Below, piece by piece: positions 51,683 through 59,494 of a stretch of 64,000 nucleotides of DNA (its first letter is position 1; every line of letters starts with the position of its first letter). The DNA is from Hymenobacter cyanobacteriorum (GTDB taxonomy: Bacteria; Bacteroidota; Bacteroidia; Cytophagales; Hymenobacteraceae): NCBI RefSeq assembly GCF_022631375.1, contig NZ_JALBGC010000005.1:186001-250000 (forward strand), given 5' to 3'. The translations under genes and the position numbers were made by a program. The notes under the pieces were generated by a model. It made no database searches. It was not told where the DNA came from and was given only the letters and a program-made list of their open reading frames with translations.

Positions 51683-52239
51683 AAAACCTCGGTAAAGCGA
51701 AAATCCTGCGCAATGACGTAGCCGTCACCGATAAGTAGCAGGTGATATTTTGGAATGGCTGGTGCGTCTTCGTTGAGGCCGCCGATGATATAAGTTGAAA
51801 CCCCATGTTCAGCACAAGTAGCGATGACAGCTTTTGCAATCGTCACTGGGGCGCTTTCTAACAACATCCCCGACCCGTCGGTCAAGTTCTTGCGGAGCAG
51901 ATTTTCACCGCCTTTTCCTTTCCCAAATAACACACAGCGCCAGTCACGCCATCCCTGGAATCCAGCTTGAATTTGTTCTCGAATCCTGAAAAAAAGCTCC
52001 TCCGGCTCTTGTGGCTTTGAGTTGATATATACAGTAGCGCTGCGGCTGTTGTAGCCAAGAAGCAATGGATGCTCTGAACAAATTACAAACTCTCCCCGCA
52101 CACCTGGCTTAAGACGTGCTTCGGCTTTCTCCAGATAATCGACGCGGTAACGCCGCCCAAGTATTGTGAGCACGGCAAACGTGGTTTGTGCTACCATCAC
52201 GGTAACCACTTGATTATTTGGAATCGGGCTTTCGAGCAT
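51607..52239 (-). CDS. Antisense hypothetical gene inserted between kdpB and kdpC
   Basis: 210 residues starting ATG 52239 ([20 protein letters not shown]). It has no signal or membrane segment; an N-terminal strand region ([40 protein letters not shown]) and a C-terminal one ([30 protein letters not shown]). No family recognised. Composition is AT-richer than the kdp genes. The last 25 or so residues ([20 protein letters not shown] at the end) are encoded by the complement of the kdpB 3' end, so the native stop has been lost and translation runs into kdpB. It interrupts the kdpB-kdpC junction on the opposite strand; its start is 28 bases from the kdpC start. Confidence 0.6.
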   Translation of the reverse strand: MLESPIPNNQVVTVMVAQTTFAVLTILGRRYRVDYLEKAEARLKPGVRGEFVICSEHPLLLGYNSRSATVYINSKPQEPEELFFRIREQIQAGFQGWRDWRCVLFGKGKGGENLLRKNLTDGSGMLLESAPVTIAKAVIATCAEHGVSTYIIGGLNEDAPAIPKYHLLLIGDGYVIAQDFRFTEVFHKNIPTSKSSTLIPINGTTTPPRP

Positions 52240-52267
52240 AAATCAAAATTACATCTGTAAAAGACCA

Positions 52268-52828
52268 ATGAAAACCCAACTCCTTTCCGCCCTTCGCCTC
52301 ACCCTCGTCATGCTGGTGCTGTGCTGTGGGCTGTACCCTGCTCTCATCACCGTCGCTGCCCAACTGGCCCCCGGCCACGGCGAGGGCGTGCAAATCAGCC
52401 GCCACGGCCGCGTGGTGGGCTTCGCCAACGTGGGCCAGAAGTTCGACCGGCCCGAGTATTTCAACTCGCGCCCCTCGGCGGCCGACTACCACGCCGATGC
52501 CAGCTCCGGCTCGAACAAAGGCCCCAGCAACCCCGAATACCTCGCCGTGGTGAAGGCCCGGCTCGATACCTTCCTCCTGCAAAACCCCGGCGTGAAAGCC
52601 GCCGACGTGCCCGCTGAACTGATAACGGCCAGCGGCTCGGGGCTCGACCCGCACCTGTCGCCCGCCGGGGCGCTGGTGCAGGTGGCTCGCGTGGCCCGCG
52701 CCCGCCGGCTGCCGGAAGCTCGCGTGCGTGCCCTGGTGCAGCAGCAAATCGAGCCCGGTACCCTCGGCCCCGACCACGTGAACGTGCTCAAACTAAACCT
52801 GGCGCTGGATGCGCTGGCCGGGCTGTAA
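52268..52828 (+). CDS. kdpC: K+-transporting ATPase subunit KdpC
   Basis: 186 residues. One membrane segment (about 10-31) then the periplasmic part with FNSRPSAADYHADASSGSNK, GPSNPEYL and LITASGSGLDPHLSP, QVARVARAR, the signature KdpC motifs. Single-span KdpC caps and stabilises the pump. It is separated from kdpB by an antisense gene (51607-52239), leaving only 28 bases to a divergent start, so it either depends on read-through from kdpB over the antisense gene or has a promoter in that small space. Confidence 0.95.
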   Translation: MKTQLLSALRLTLVMLVLCCGLYPALITVAAQLAPGHGEGVQISRHGRVVGFANVGQKFDRPEYFNSRPSAADYHADASSGSNKGPSNPEYLAVVKARLDTFLLQNPGVKAADVPAELITASGSGLDPHLSPAGALVQVARVARARRLPEARVRALVQQQIEPGTLGPDHVNVLKLNLALDALAGL

Positions 52829-52913
52829 TAGGTTTGCCTGAAATTCGATTTAATGGCCGTGTCATCTGCGGCTTTCTATTCTCTTTGGTCCGCCTGATGC
52901 GGGCCAGCTTTCC

Positions 52914-54050
52914 ATGAAAAATCTTCTAACTCCCGCTCTCGCAGTCTTGTGCACGAGTGCTGCCCTGGCCCAAACGGCCCCCACCACCGACCCGGCTCTG
53001 GCCGTGCCGACGCCCGCCGCACCCGTTGCGCCCATTACCACGCCCGGCCCGCTCACTTACTATGGCTTCGTGGATGCCTACTACGGTTACGATTTCGACC
53101 ACGCCAACGACAACGACCGGCAGGCTTTCCTGTACTCGCACGGCCGCCAGAACGAGTTCACCATCAACCAGGGCCTCGTGGGTGTGCGCTACGACGACGG
53201 CAAGGTGCGCGGGGCTGTGGGCCTGCACGCCGGCACCTACGTGAGCGCCAACTATGCCAACGAAGACCCGGTGCTGCGGCACGTGTACGAGGCCTACGCG
53301 GGTTTCCGGCCTTTTGCCAAGGCCTGGCTCGACATGGGCATTTTCGGTTCGCACATCGGGTTTGAGTCGTCTATTTCGAAGGATAACTGGACGCTGACGC
53401 GCTCCATTATGGCCGAGAATTCGCCGTATTACGAATCCGGCGCGCGCTTCACCTACGAAGTCGGCCCCAAGCTGACGCTGACCGGACTGGTACTGAACGG
53501 CTGGCAGAACATCCGCGAAACCAACCAGGCCAAAGCTCTCGGCACCCAGATTCAGTGGAAGCCGTCGGACAAGCTGCTTATCAACAGCAGCACCTTTTAT
53601 GGCAACGAGCAGGCCGTGGGCTCGCCCATTCGCCGGCGCTATTTCCACGATTTTTACCTCACCTACGCGGCTTCGGAGCGCACCAGCCTGGACGCGGTGT
53701 TTGATGTGGGCAAGCAGCGCGGCGAGAGCAGCGAGAAATACGATACCTGGCACGCCGCTTCGGTGTTTGTGAAGCAGAAGCTGGCCGATAAGTTCTCGGC
53801 CACGCTGCGCGGCGAATACTACTACGCCGAGCGCGGCGTCATCATCCGCAGCATCATGCCGGCGGGACTGGACAGTGATTTTCGCGTAGCCGGCGGCTCC
53901 CTCAACCTTGATTACCTGCCGGCCAGCAACGTGGTGTTTCGGGTAGAGGGCCGGTATCTGAACGGGATGCGAGGCGTATTTGCACGGACCGACAATGCGG
54001 ATAACCGCAGCTACGGCAACGTGACGACGAGCATTGCGCTGTCGTTTTAA
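52914..54050 (+). CDS. Outer-membrane porin (beta-barrel porin-2, OmpL-like)
   Basis: 378 residues with a signal peptide (MKNLLTPALAVLCTSAALAQ), a Pro-rich linker (25-45), and a barrel beginning LTYYGFVDAYYGYDFDHAND and ending RSYGNVTTSIALSF. Features include FTINQGLVGVRYDDGKVRGA and LDMGIFGSHIGFESSISKDN, typical of the BBP2/OmpL-like family that follows kdpC in Bacteroidetes kdp loci. It probably lets potassium or another solute pass the outer membrane under potassium limitation, but this is inference from position. Likely co-transcribed with kdpC (85 bases). Confidence 0.85.
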   Translation: MKNLLTPALAVLCTSAALAQTAPTTDPALAVPTPAAPVAPITTPGPLTYYGFVDAYYGYDFDHANDNDRQAFLYSHGRQNEFTINQGLVGVRYDDGKVRGAVGLHAGTYVSANYANEDPVLRHVYEAYAGFRPFAKAWLDMGIFGSHIGFESSISKDNWTLTRSIMAENSPYYESGARFTYEVGPKLTLTGLVLNGWQNIRETNQAKALGTQIQWKPSDKLLINSSTFYGNEQAVGSPIRRRYFHDFYLTYAASERTSLDAVFDVGKQRGESSEKYDTWHAASVFVKQKLADKFSATLRGEYYYAERGVIIRSIMPAGLDSDFRVAGGSLNLDYLPASNVVFRVEGRYLNGMRGVFARTDNADNRSYGNVTTSIALSF

Positions 54051-54056
54051 AGCGAG

Positions 54057-54144
54057 GTAGGGTGCGGGGCTTGCCCCCGCCCGTCGTTCACACTGTTACA
54101 ACGATTCCGTTCAACGACGGGCGGGGACAAGCCCCGCACCCTAC
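54057..54144. repeat. Family B palindrome, copy B5, between porin and kdpD
   Basis: Ends GTAGGGTGCGGGGCTTGCCC and its complement, core GTTACAACGATTCCGTTCAA. It starts six bases after the porin stop and ends eight before kdpD. Confidence 0.93.
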
Positions 54145-54152
54145 CATTCCTC

Positions 54153-55322
54153 ATGAACCCCATCGCTGCCGACCCCCGCGACCAATCCGCCGAGCGGTTC
54201 CTGCGTCTGGTGCAGGCGCGGCGGCGCGGCACGCTGAAGGTGTACCTGGGTCTGGCCGCCGGCGTGGGCAAAACCTACCGCCTGCTGCAGGAAGCCCACG
54301 ACCTGCACCAGCACGGCGTCGATGTCCTCATCGGCTACATCGAAACCCACGGCCGCGCCGGCACCGTGGCCGAATTGAAAAACGTGCCATCGCTGCCCCG
54401 CAAGCAGGTTTTTTACAAAGGCCACGCGGTAGAGGAAATGGACGTGGAGGCCATCATCCAGCGCCGGCCACAGGTCGTCATCGTGGATGAGCTGGCCCAC
54501 AGCAACGTGCCCGGCTCACGCCATGAGAAGCGCTGGCAGGATGTGGAATACCTCGTGGCGCAGGGCATTTCGGTGATTACGGCCGTGAATGTACAGCACC
54601 TCGAAAGCCTGCACGACCAGGTGCTGAAAATAACGGGCACCGACGTGACCGAGCGCATCCCCGACCAACTCCTGAAGCAGGCCGATGAGGTAGTGAACGT
54701 GGACCTGACCGTGGGTGAGCTGCGTACCCGCCTGGAGGAAGGCAAAATCTACGACCCGGCCAAGGTGCCCACCGCGCTGGCCAACTTTTTCCAGGCCGAA
54801 AACCTGCTGCAGCTGCGGCGACTGGCGGTGCGCGAGGTGGCTCAGTTGCTGGGCCGGCAGGTAGAATCCGAAGCCGGCGGCGCGCCCGCTGTGGCTCCGC
54901 AACGTCGCAACGACGACCGTCTGTTGGCCTGCATCAACTCCAACGACCGGGCAGCCAAGGAAATCATCCGCAAGACCTCGCGGCTGGCCGACCGTTTCGC
55001 GGCCGCCGCCTGGTACGTGCTCTATGTGCAAACCGGCCGCGAAACCGCCGAGCGCATCGGGCTGGCCACCCAGCGCCACCTGCTCAACAACTTACAGCTC
55101 GCTGCCGAGCTGGGGGCGCAGATTCTGCGCGTGAAGGACGATGACGTGGTGGGCGCTATCCGGCGGGTGGCAGCCGAGAAAAACGCCACGCTGCTGGTTT
55201 GCGGCATCACCAGCGAAAAGGACTGGTGGGGTCAGTTGAGCCGGCGCGGCGTGACGTCGGATTTGCTGCGCGCCGTGGCGGGCGATGGCAGCGATTTGGA
55301 CGTGTATCTGGTGACGTATTGA
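54153..55322 (+). CDS. KdpD N-terminal sensor half (no kinase domain)
   Basis: 389 residues. KdpD domain: Walker A GLAAGVGKTYRLLQEA (about 33-40), DVLIGYIETHGRAGTVAEL, VIVDELAHSNVPGSRHEKRW and TAVNVQHLESLHDQV, then a universal-stress-protein-like domain (about 250-389). Full-length KdpD has about 890 residues with four membrane helices and a histidine kinase; these are absent, and the gene ends 129 bases before an unrelated-looking kinase gene. This split form is common in Bacteroidetes. It probably acts with the kinase at 55449 in potassium or turgor sensing. Confidence 0.9.
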   Translation: MNPIAADPRDQSAERFLRLVQARRRGTLKVYLGLAAGVGKTYRLLQEAHDLHQHGVDVLIGYIETHGRAGTVAELKNVPSLPRKQVFYKGHAVEEMDVEAIIQRRPQVVIVDELAHSNVPGSRHEKRWQDVEYLVAQGISVITAVNVQHLESLHDQVLKITGTDVTERIPDQLLKQADEVVNVDLTVGELRTRLEEGKIYDPAKVPTALANFFQAENLLQLRRLAVREVAQLLGRQVESEAGGAPAVAPQRRNDDRLLACINSNDRAAKEIIRKTSRLADRFAAAAWYVLYVQTGRETAERIGLATQRHLLNNLQLAAELGAQILRVKDDDVVGAIRRVAAEKNATLLVCGITSEKDWWGQLSRRGVTSDLLRAVAGDGSDLDVYLVTY

Positions 55323-55330
55323 GGTTATTG

Positions 55331-55440
55331 AACGATGTAGAGACGCAACACTTTGCGTCTTGTCGTTGAACGACCGGGACCGTGCAGTGTAAACAACATC
55401 AGCAACGACGAGACGCAAAGTGTTGCGTCTCTACATCGTT
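55331..55440. repeat. Family C palindrome, copy C2
   Basis: Ends AACGATGTAGAGACGCAACA and its complement; inner TGTCGTTGAACGAC and AACAACATCAGCAACGACGA shared with C1. It starts eight bases after kdpD and stops eight before the histidine kinase gene. Confidence 0.93.
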
Positions 55441-55448
55441 CTTCAAAC

Positions 55449-57245
55449 ATGAACCTCAAAACCAAAATCAACCTCGGCTTTCTGGCCATGCTGCTGCTGG
55501 TGCTCAGCATTGGGGGCTACGCGTATTACTCGCTGCGGCAGCTCGACCGCAGTTCGCGCGACGTGCTCAAGGCCAACCTGTACTCTGTAAATCTGGGCCT
55601 GACCATGCTGCGCAGCCTCGACCAACTGGCCCGCCAGCCGCTGGCCGACACGGCCGGCACGGCCCGCTTCGTGGCTGCCCTGAATGCCGAGGCCCGCAAC
55701 GTGACCGAGCCCGGCGAGCAGCAGGTCGTTGATGACCTGCGCGACCTGACTGCGCAGCTGAAGCAGCACCAGCAGCAGACGCAGCGCGCGGCCACTGCTG
55801 GCCCGCCCTCCCCGCTGGGCATCACGGCCGAGCCTTACACGCTCGGCGGGCTCACTTACCAGATGATGGCCTTGAACACCGACGCCCTGAATCGCAAAAC
55901 CGAGGCCGCTAACCAGCGCGCCGACCAGGCCAACCGCAACCTGCTCATCTTCATCACGCTGGCCGGGTTGCTGGCCCTGGCCCTGGCCAGCAGCGTGCCC
56001 GAGGCTGCCGTCCAGCCCCTGCGCAAGCTCACGGCCGCCCTCGACCACGCCACCGCACGCGACTTTTCGGCCAGCATCCCGCAGGAAAGCCACGACGAAT
56101 TCGGCCAAGTGGCTCGGGCTTTCAACCGCATGCTGAGCCAGTTGCGCGAGTACCGCACTTCCACCGAAGCCGGGCTGATAACCGAGCGCAACCGCGCCGC
56201 CAGCATCGTGAACACGCTGGACGAAGGCCTGCTCTTACTCGATGAAAACCGCCACATTCTGCTGGCCAACCCGGTATTGTGCGAGTTGCTGGGCCTGCCC
56301 GTCGAGAAACTGGTGGGCCGACCCGCCGCCACCGTGCGCCTCGAAAACGACCTGTTTCAGGCTATGCTAAAGCCGCTGGATGCGCCCAACCGCGAGGCCG
56401 CCGTGGCCGAAGCGCCGCTGCTGCACATTGCCCAGCGCGGCGAAGAAGCCTTCTACCACTTGGCGGTGCAGGATTTGGTGTCATTCAACGAAGCCACCGA
56501 GAAAACGGAATTCGTGGGCCATATTCTCACCCTGCGCAACGTGTCCGATTTCAAGAAACTCGACCAGGTGAAATCGAACTTCCTCGCCACAGTGTCGCAC
56601 GAGCTGAAAACGCCACTCTCCAGCATCAACCTCAACACCAAGCTGCTGCAGGATGAGCGCCTGCCCGCCGACGAGCGCCAGCGCGTGACCGGCTACATCC
56701 GCCAGGAAACCCAGCGCCTGCAGCGCATGGTGGCCGAGCTGCTCGACGTGTCGCGCCTCGACGCGGGCGCCGGCATCCAGCTCGACGTGCGCCCCACCAG
56801 CCTCGCCGACGTGGTAGCCTATGCCACCGCCACCGTGCAGCCCCAGCTCGCCGACAAGCAGCTGCGCCTCGACCTGCAACTGCCCGAAAACTTGCCTGAA
56901 GCCCGTGCCGACGTGGAAAAAACCACCTGGGTGCTCATCAACCTGCTGGCCAACGCCATCCGGTACTCGCCGGTGGGGGCTGCCCTCACGGTGCGCGCCG
57001 CGCTGGCCGGGGCCTTCGTGCAGGTGAGCGTGCAGGACCACGGCCCCGGCATTGCGCCGGAGCATCACGAGAAAATCTTCCAGCGCTTCGCCCAGTTGCC
57101 CGACAAAAGCGGCTACCGTGGCGGCTCGGGCCTGGGTCTGAGCATTGCCCGCGAGTTCATCACCACGCAGGGCGGCCGGCTGTGGGTGGAGAGCGAGTTG
57201 GGCAGCGGCAGCACGTTTTCGTTCACGCTGCCGGTGGTGGCATAA
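55449..57245 (+). CDS. Membrane histidine kinase (HAMP-PAS-HisKA-HATPase)
   Basis: 598 residues from ATG 55449. Two membrane segments (about 8-28 and 160-180) enclose a periplasmic helical sensor; a HAMP domain follows (AAVQPLRKLTAALDHATARD), then a PAS domain (ASIVNTLDEGLLLLDENRHI), the H box VSHELKTPLSSINLN with His384, N box LINLLANAIRYSP, G1 DHGPGIAPEHHEKIF and G2 GGSGLGLSIAREF. It sits right after kdpD and probably supplies the kinase half missing from it. The cognate regulator is likely the NtrC-type gene at 44681 because no KdpE is present. Confidence 0.93.
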   Translation: MNLKTKINLGFLAMLLLVLSIGGYAYYSLRQLDRSSRDVLKANLYSVNLGLTMLRSLDQLARQPLADTAGTARFVAALNAEARNVTEPGEQQVVDDLRDLTAQLKQHQQQTQRAATAGPPSPLGITAEPYTLGGLTYQMMALNTDALNRKTEAANQRADQANRNLLIFITLAGLLALALASSVPEAAVQPLRKLTAALDHATARDFSASIPQESHDEFGQVARAFNRMLSQLREYRTSTEAGLITERNRAASIVNTLDEGLLLLDENRHILLANPVLCELLGLPVEKLVGRPAATVRLENDLFQAMLKPLDAPNREAAVAEAPLLHIAQRGEEAFYHLAVQDLVSFNEATEKTEFVGHILTLRNVSDFKKLDQVKSNFLATVSHELKTPLSSINLNTKLLQDERLPADERQRVTGYIRQETQRLQRMVAELLDVSRLDAGAGIQLDVRPTSLADVVAYATATVQPQLADKQLRLDLQLPENLPEARADVEKTTWVLINLLANAIRYSPVGAALTVRAALAGAFVQVSVQDHGPGIAPEHHEKIFQRFAQLPDKSGYRGGSGLGLSIAREFITTQGGRLWVESELGSGSTFSFTLPVVA

Positions 57246-57250
57246 AAAAG

Positions 57251-57327
57251 GTCATTCCGACGCAGGAGGAATCTGGGTAAATCCGCTCAGGCGGCTTTTA
57301 CCCAGATTCCTCCTGCGTCGGAATGAC
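57251..57327. repeat. Family D palindrome, copy D3
   Basis: Ends GTCATTCCGACGCAGGAGGA and TCCTCCTGCGTCGGAATGAC; inner ATCTGGGTAAA/TTTACCCAGAT and GCTCAGGCGGC. It starts five bases after the kinase stop. Confidence 0.94.
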
Positions 57328-57343
57328 GACTGCACAGTTCGTG

Positions 57344-57721
57344 CTACTGCCGCCCCGGAATCTCCTGCAAAGTCCAGGTATTGCCGTCGGGGTCTTTGAA
57401 AGCGGAAAACTTAATCCCGCCCATATCCTGAATTTCGCCCATGGCCACGCCCCGGCCGGCCAGCTCGGCGCGGGCGGCGGCAATGTTGGCCACCACCAGG
57501 TGCAGGCCGCGCAACGAGCCGGCCGGCATGGCCAGCCCCGCCAGCCCCTCGGCCAGCACGATGGAGCAGCCCGAGCCCGGCGGCGTGAGCTGCACCACGC
57601 GCACCGTGGCGCCGGGCCGCACGTCGTGGTCGAGCCGGAAGCCGACTTGCTCGGTGTAAAAGGCTTTGGCGCGGTCGATGTCGGCCACCGGCACGGGGAT
57701 GAGCTCCAGCTTAAAGTCCAT
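57344..57721 (-). CDS. VOC family protein (glyoxalase-like)
   Basis: 125 residues starting MDFKLELIPVPVADIDRAKA. Two beta-alpha-beta-beta-beta modules: FYTEQVGFRLDHDV, VQLTPPGSGCSIVLAEGL, GLHLVVANIAAARAELAGRG and KFSAFKDPDGNTWTLQEI. The metal-type residues (His/Glu at ends of strands) include the Glu of LQEI and His of LDHDV. Possible glyoxalase, fosfomycin/bleomycin-type or dioxygenase activity; specificity cannot be read from sequence. Last gene of a minus-strand cluster with the reductase-like and PhnB-like genes. Confidence 0.85.
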   Translation of the reverse strand: MDFKLELIPVPVADIDRAKAFYTEQVGFRLDHDVRPGATVRVVQLTPPGSGCSIVLAEGLAGLAMPAGSLRGLHLVVANIAAARAELAGRGVAMGEIQDMGGIKFSAFKDPDGNTWTLQEIPGRQ

Positions 57722-57726
57722 AAAAA

Positions 57727-58260
57727 TCAGGCAGTAGCCGGTTGGTAGGTGAGCACCAGCACGCCCGTGCTGGTGGTGTGCGACGATTTTAGCTTGAAAT
57801 CGGTAGGCGCTTCCGCAAAAAGCCGCTTGCCGCTGCCCAGCACCACCGGAAAAATCATGAGGCGGTATTCGTCAATCAGGCCGTGCTGGCGCAGGTATTC
57901 CACCAGCTGGCCGCTGCCGAAAATGAGCAGGTTCTGGCCGGGCTCCTGCTTCAGGCGGGCCACTTCGGCAGCCACGTCGCCCTGAATGATGCTGGCGTTC
58001 CACTCGGCCGTGTGCAGGGTGCGCGAAGCCACGTATTTGGGCAGGCTGTTCATGCGCTCGGCCCCGGGGGCATCGGGCATTTTGGGCCACACGCCGGCAA
58101 ACGCCTCGTAGGTGACGCGGCCCAGCAGCAGGGCATCGCTGGAAGCCATCAGCTCGCCCTGAAACTCGCCCAGCTCGTCGTTGAAATAGGGGGCGGTCCA
58201 GGCCGGGTTTTCCATCACGCCATCGAGCGTGAGGTATTCGGCGGCAATTACTTTGCTCAT
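57727..58260 (-). CDS. Dihydrofolate reductase family protein (RibD C-terminal type)
   Basis: 177 residues from ATG 58260. MSKVIAAEYLTLDGVMENPA opens the fold; LLLGRVTYEAFAGVWPKMP, NSLPKYVASRTL and EPGQNLLIFGSGQLVEYLRQ are the typical motifs of the DHFR/RibD_C group found in Bacteroidetes as YyaP/YwjB-like proteins. It probably binds NADPH; no folate role is proven. Five bases separate it from the VOC gene downstream, so they share a transcript. Confidence 0.85.
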   Translation of the reverse strand: MSKVIAAEYLTLDGVMENPAWTAPYFNDELGEFQGELMASSDALLLGRVTYEAFAGVWPKMPDAPGAERMNSLPKYVASRTLHTAEWNASIIQGDVAAEVARLKQEPGQNLLIFGSGQLVEYLRQHGLIDEYRLMIFPVVLGSGKRLFAEAPTDFKLKSSHTTSTGVLVLTYQPATA

Positions 58261-58281
58261 GGGAAAGGAATAAAAAGCCAA

Positions 58282-58707
58282 TTATTCGCCGGCGGTCTTG
58301 CCAAAATTGAACAGCCACTCCGTGCCGAACCGGTCGATGAGCGTGCCAAACTTACCGCCCCAGAACATATCCGCCAGCGGGTCGACGACGGTGCCGCCTT
58401 CGCCCAGCTTAGCAAAAAGAGTGTTGATTTCCTCGTCGCTGCGGCAATCCAGGCACATGGCGATGTTGTTGCCGGGCGCGAATGGGCGGCGGGTATCGAG
58501 CGCGTCGCAGGCCATGAGCACGAACGAATCGGTGGTGAGGGTGCCGTGCATAATCTGGTCCTGGGCTTCGGCGGGCATGTGCTCGGCCATACCCGAATCG
58601 CCGACGCGCATCAGATTGAGCTCGCCGCCCAGGCAGCTGTGGTAGAAGGAGAGGGCTTCGCGGCAGGTGCCGTTGGGAAATGCGATGTGGGGACTGAGAG
58701 AGGCCAT
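58282..58707 (-). CDS. PhnB-like VOC family protein
   Basis: 141 residues from ATG 58707; an open frame continuing upstream is not conserved-looking and runs into the A8 palindrome. SLSPHIAFPNGTCREALSFY and HSCLGGELNLMRVGDSG open the PhnB-type two-module glyoxalase fold; IMHGTLTTDSFVLMACD and GGTVVDPLADMFWGGKFGTL with DRFGTEWLFNF close it. These proteins are often called 3-demethylubiquinone-9 3-methyltransferase-like, but enzymatic activity is unproven. Part of the minus-strand cluster. Confidence 0.85.
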   Translation of the reverse strand: MASLSPHIAFPNGTCREALSFYHSCLGGELNLMRVGDSGMAEHMPAEAQDQIMHGTLTTDSFVLMACDALDTRRPFAPGNNIAMCLDCRSDEEINTLFAKLGEGGTVVDPLADMFWGGKFGTLIDRFGTEWLFNFGKTAGE

Positions 58708-58778
58708 GTGATTGGGAGGTTTGGGGGTTGATGAATGATTGGTTGAATGATTATTGATTGGGTATGAGGCCAGGCAAG

Positions 58779-58878
58779 AACGGTCATGCTGAGCTTGTCG
58801 AAGCATCTCTACCGCTTCGTTGCAGCCATCATCAATTGCGTTCAGGAGAGATGCTTCGACAAACTCAGCATGACCGTT
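58779..58878. repeat. Family A palindrome, copy A8
   Basis: Ends AACGGTCATGCTGAGCTTGT and AACTCAGCATGACCGTT, inner CGAAGCATCTCT/AGAGATGCTTCG. It separates the PhnB-like gene from the DoxX-like gene on the minus strand. One arm mismatch (TTGTC-GAC AAA). Confidence 0.92.
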
Positions 58879-58909
58879 CCACCACCGTTCTGTAATAGAA
58901 ATAGCGCCA

Positions 58910-59347
58910 CTACAGCGTAGCCGCCGCCGGAGTCGCAAAAGCGGCTTCCGGTTCATAAGCGCTGGCCATTTGGGTGCGGCTGATGAGGTAGCGCTTCCAC
59001 AGGAAATAAATGCCGAAAAGCACGGCCGTCAGCACCAGCGCGGGCAGCGTGGCCACGAAACCCATGCCGGCCAGCGCTACCGAGGCAGCCGCTCCAACGA
59101 AGTCGATGGCGAAGCCGGCAAATGCCCATTCCTTTAGCATGCGGTACTTGTGCTGGAGCAGGGCCAGCGCGCCCAGGATTTTGGCCGCGCCCGTGATGTC
59201 CATGATGTAGATTGGGTAGCCGAGCTGCTTCATGGCGGTGACGCCGTTTTGCTCGTGCATAAGGCCGGCAATGCCGTCGGCTATCATCATCAGGCAGAAG
59301 ATAATGGTGAGCGTCCAATAGAGGCGGGCGGTGGTGCGAGGTTTCAT
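58910..59347 (-). CDS. DoxX-like membrane protein
   Basis: 145 residues from ATG 59347. Four membrane segments at about 8-28 (LYWTLTIIFCLMMIADGIAG), 48-66, 74-95 and 97-115, and the DoxX family motifs GVTAMKQLGYP, IMDITGAAKILGALALL, and GFAIDFVGAAASVALAG. DoxX-like proteins are small inner-membrane proteins of uncertain role, linked to oxidative stress in some bacteria. Longer minus-strand frames toward 60526 are antisense to the regulator gene and rejected. A strong promoter is upstream. Confidence 0.87.
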   Translation of the reverse strand: MKPRTTARLYWTLTIIFCLMMIADGIAGLMHEQNGVTAMKQLGYPIYIMDITGAAKILGALALLQHKYRMLKEWAFAGFAIDFVGAAASVALAGMGFVATLPALVLTAVLFGIYFLWKRYLISRTQMASAYEPEAAFATPAAATL

Positions 59348-59404
59348 GGCGTTCGGTTGAGATGAGAAGGTGAAGGCTGGTTTGTTTTTGTCTAACTGGT
59401 TTAG

Positions 59405-59434
59405 CAAATGTATTAGCAAAATGCCGGGGTGCAA
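59405..59434 (-). promoter_or_regulatory. Promoter of the DoxX-like gene/cluster
   Basis: On minus: TTG (59434-59432), 19 bases, TACATTTG (59412-59405), a perfect TTG-N19-TAnnTTTG match, 57 bases before the ATG at 59347. It lies back to back with the glxA-type promoter box at 59483. Confidence 0.8.
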
Positions 59435-59482
59435 GGGGTGAATTGCGCCCAAATAGGGGGCTGAATACGACAGGCCAATGCC

Positions 59483-59490
59483 TACATTTG
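59483..59490 (+). promoter_or_regulatory. -7 box of the GlxA-family gene
   Basis: TACATTTG, full TAnnTTTG match, ending four bases before the ATG at 59495. It would give an almost leaderless mRNA. Confidence 0.6.
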
Positions 59491-59494
59491 AGCC

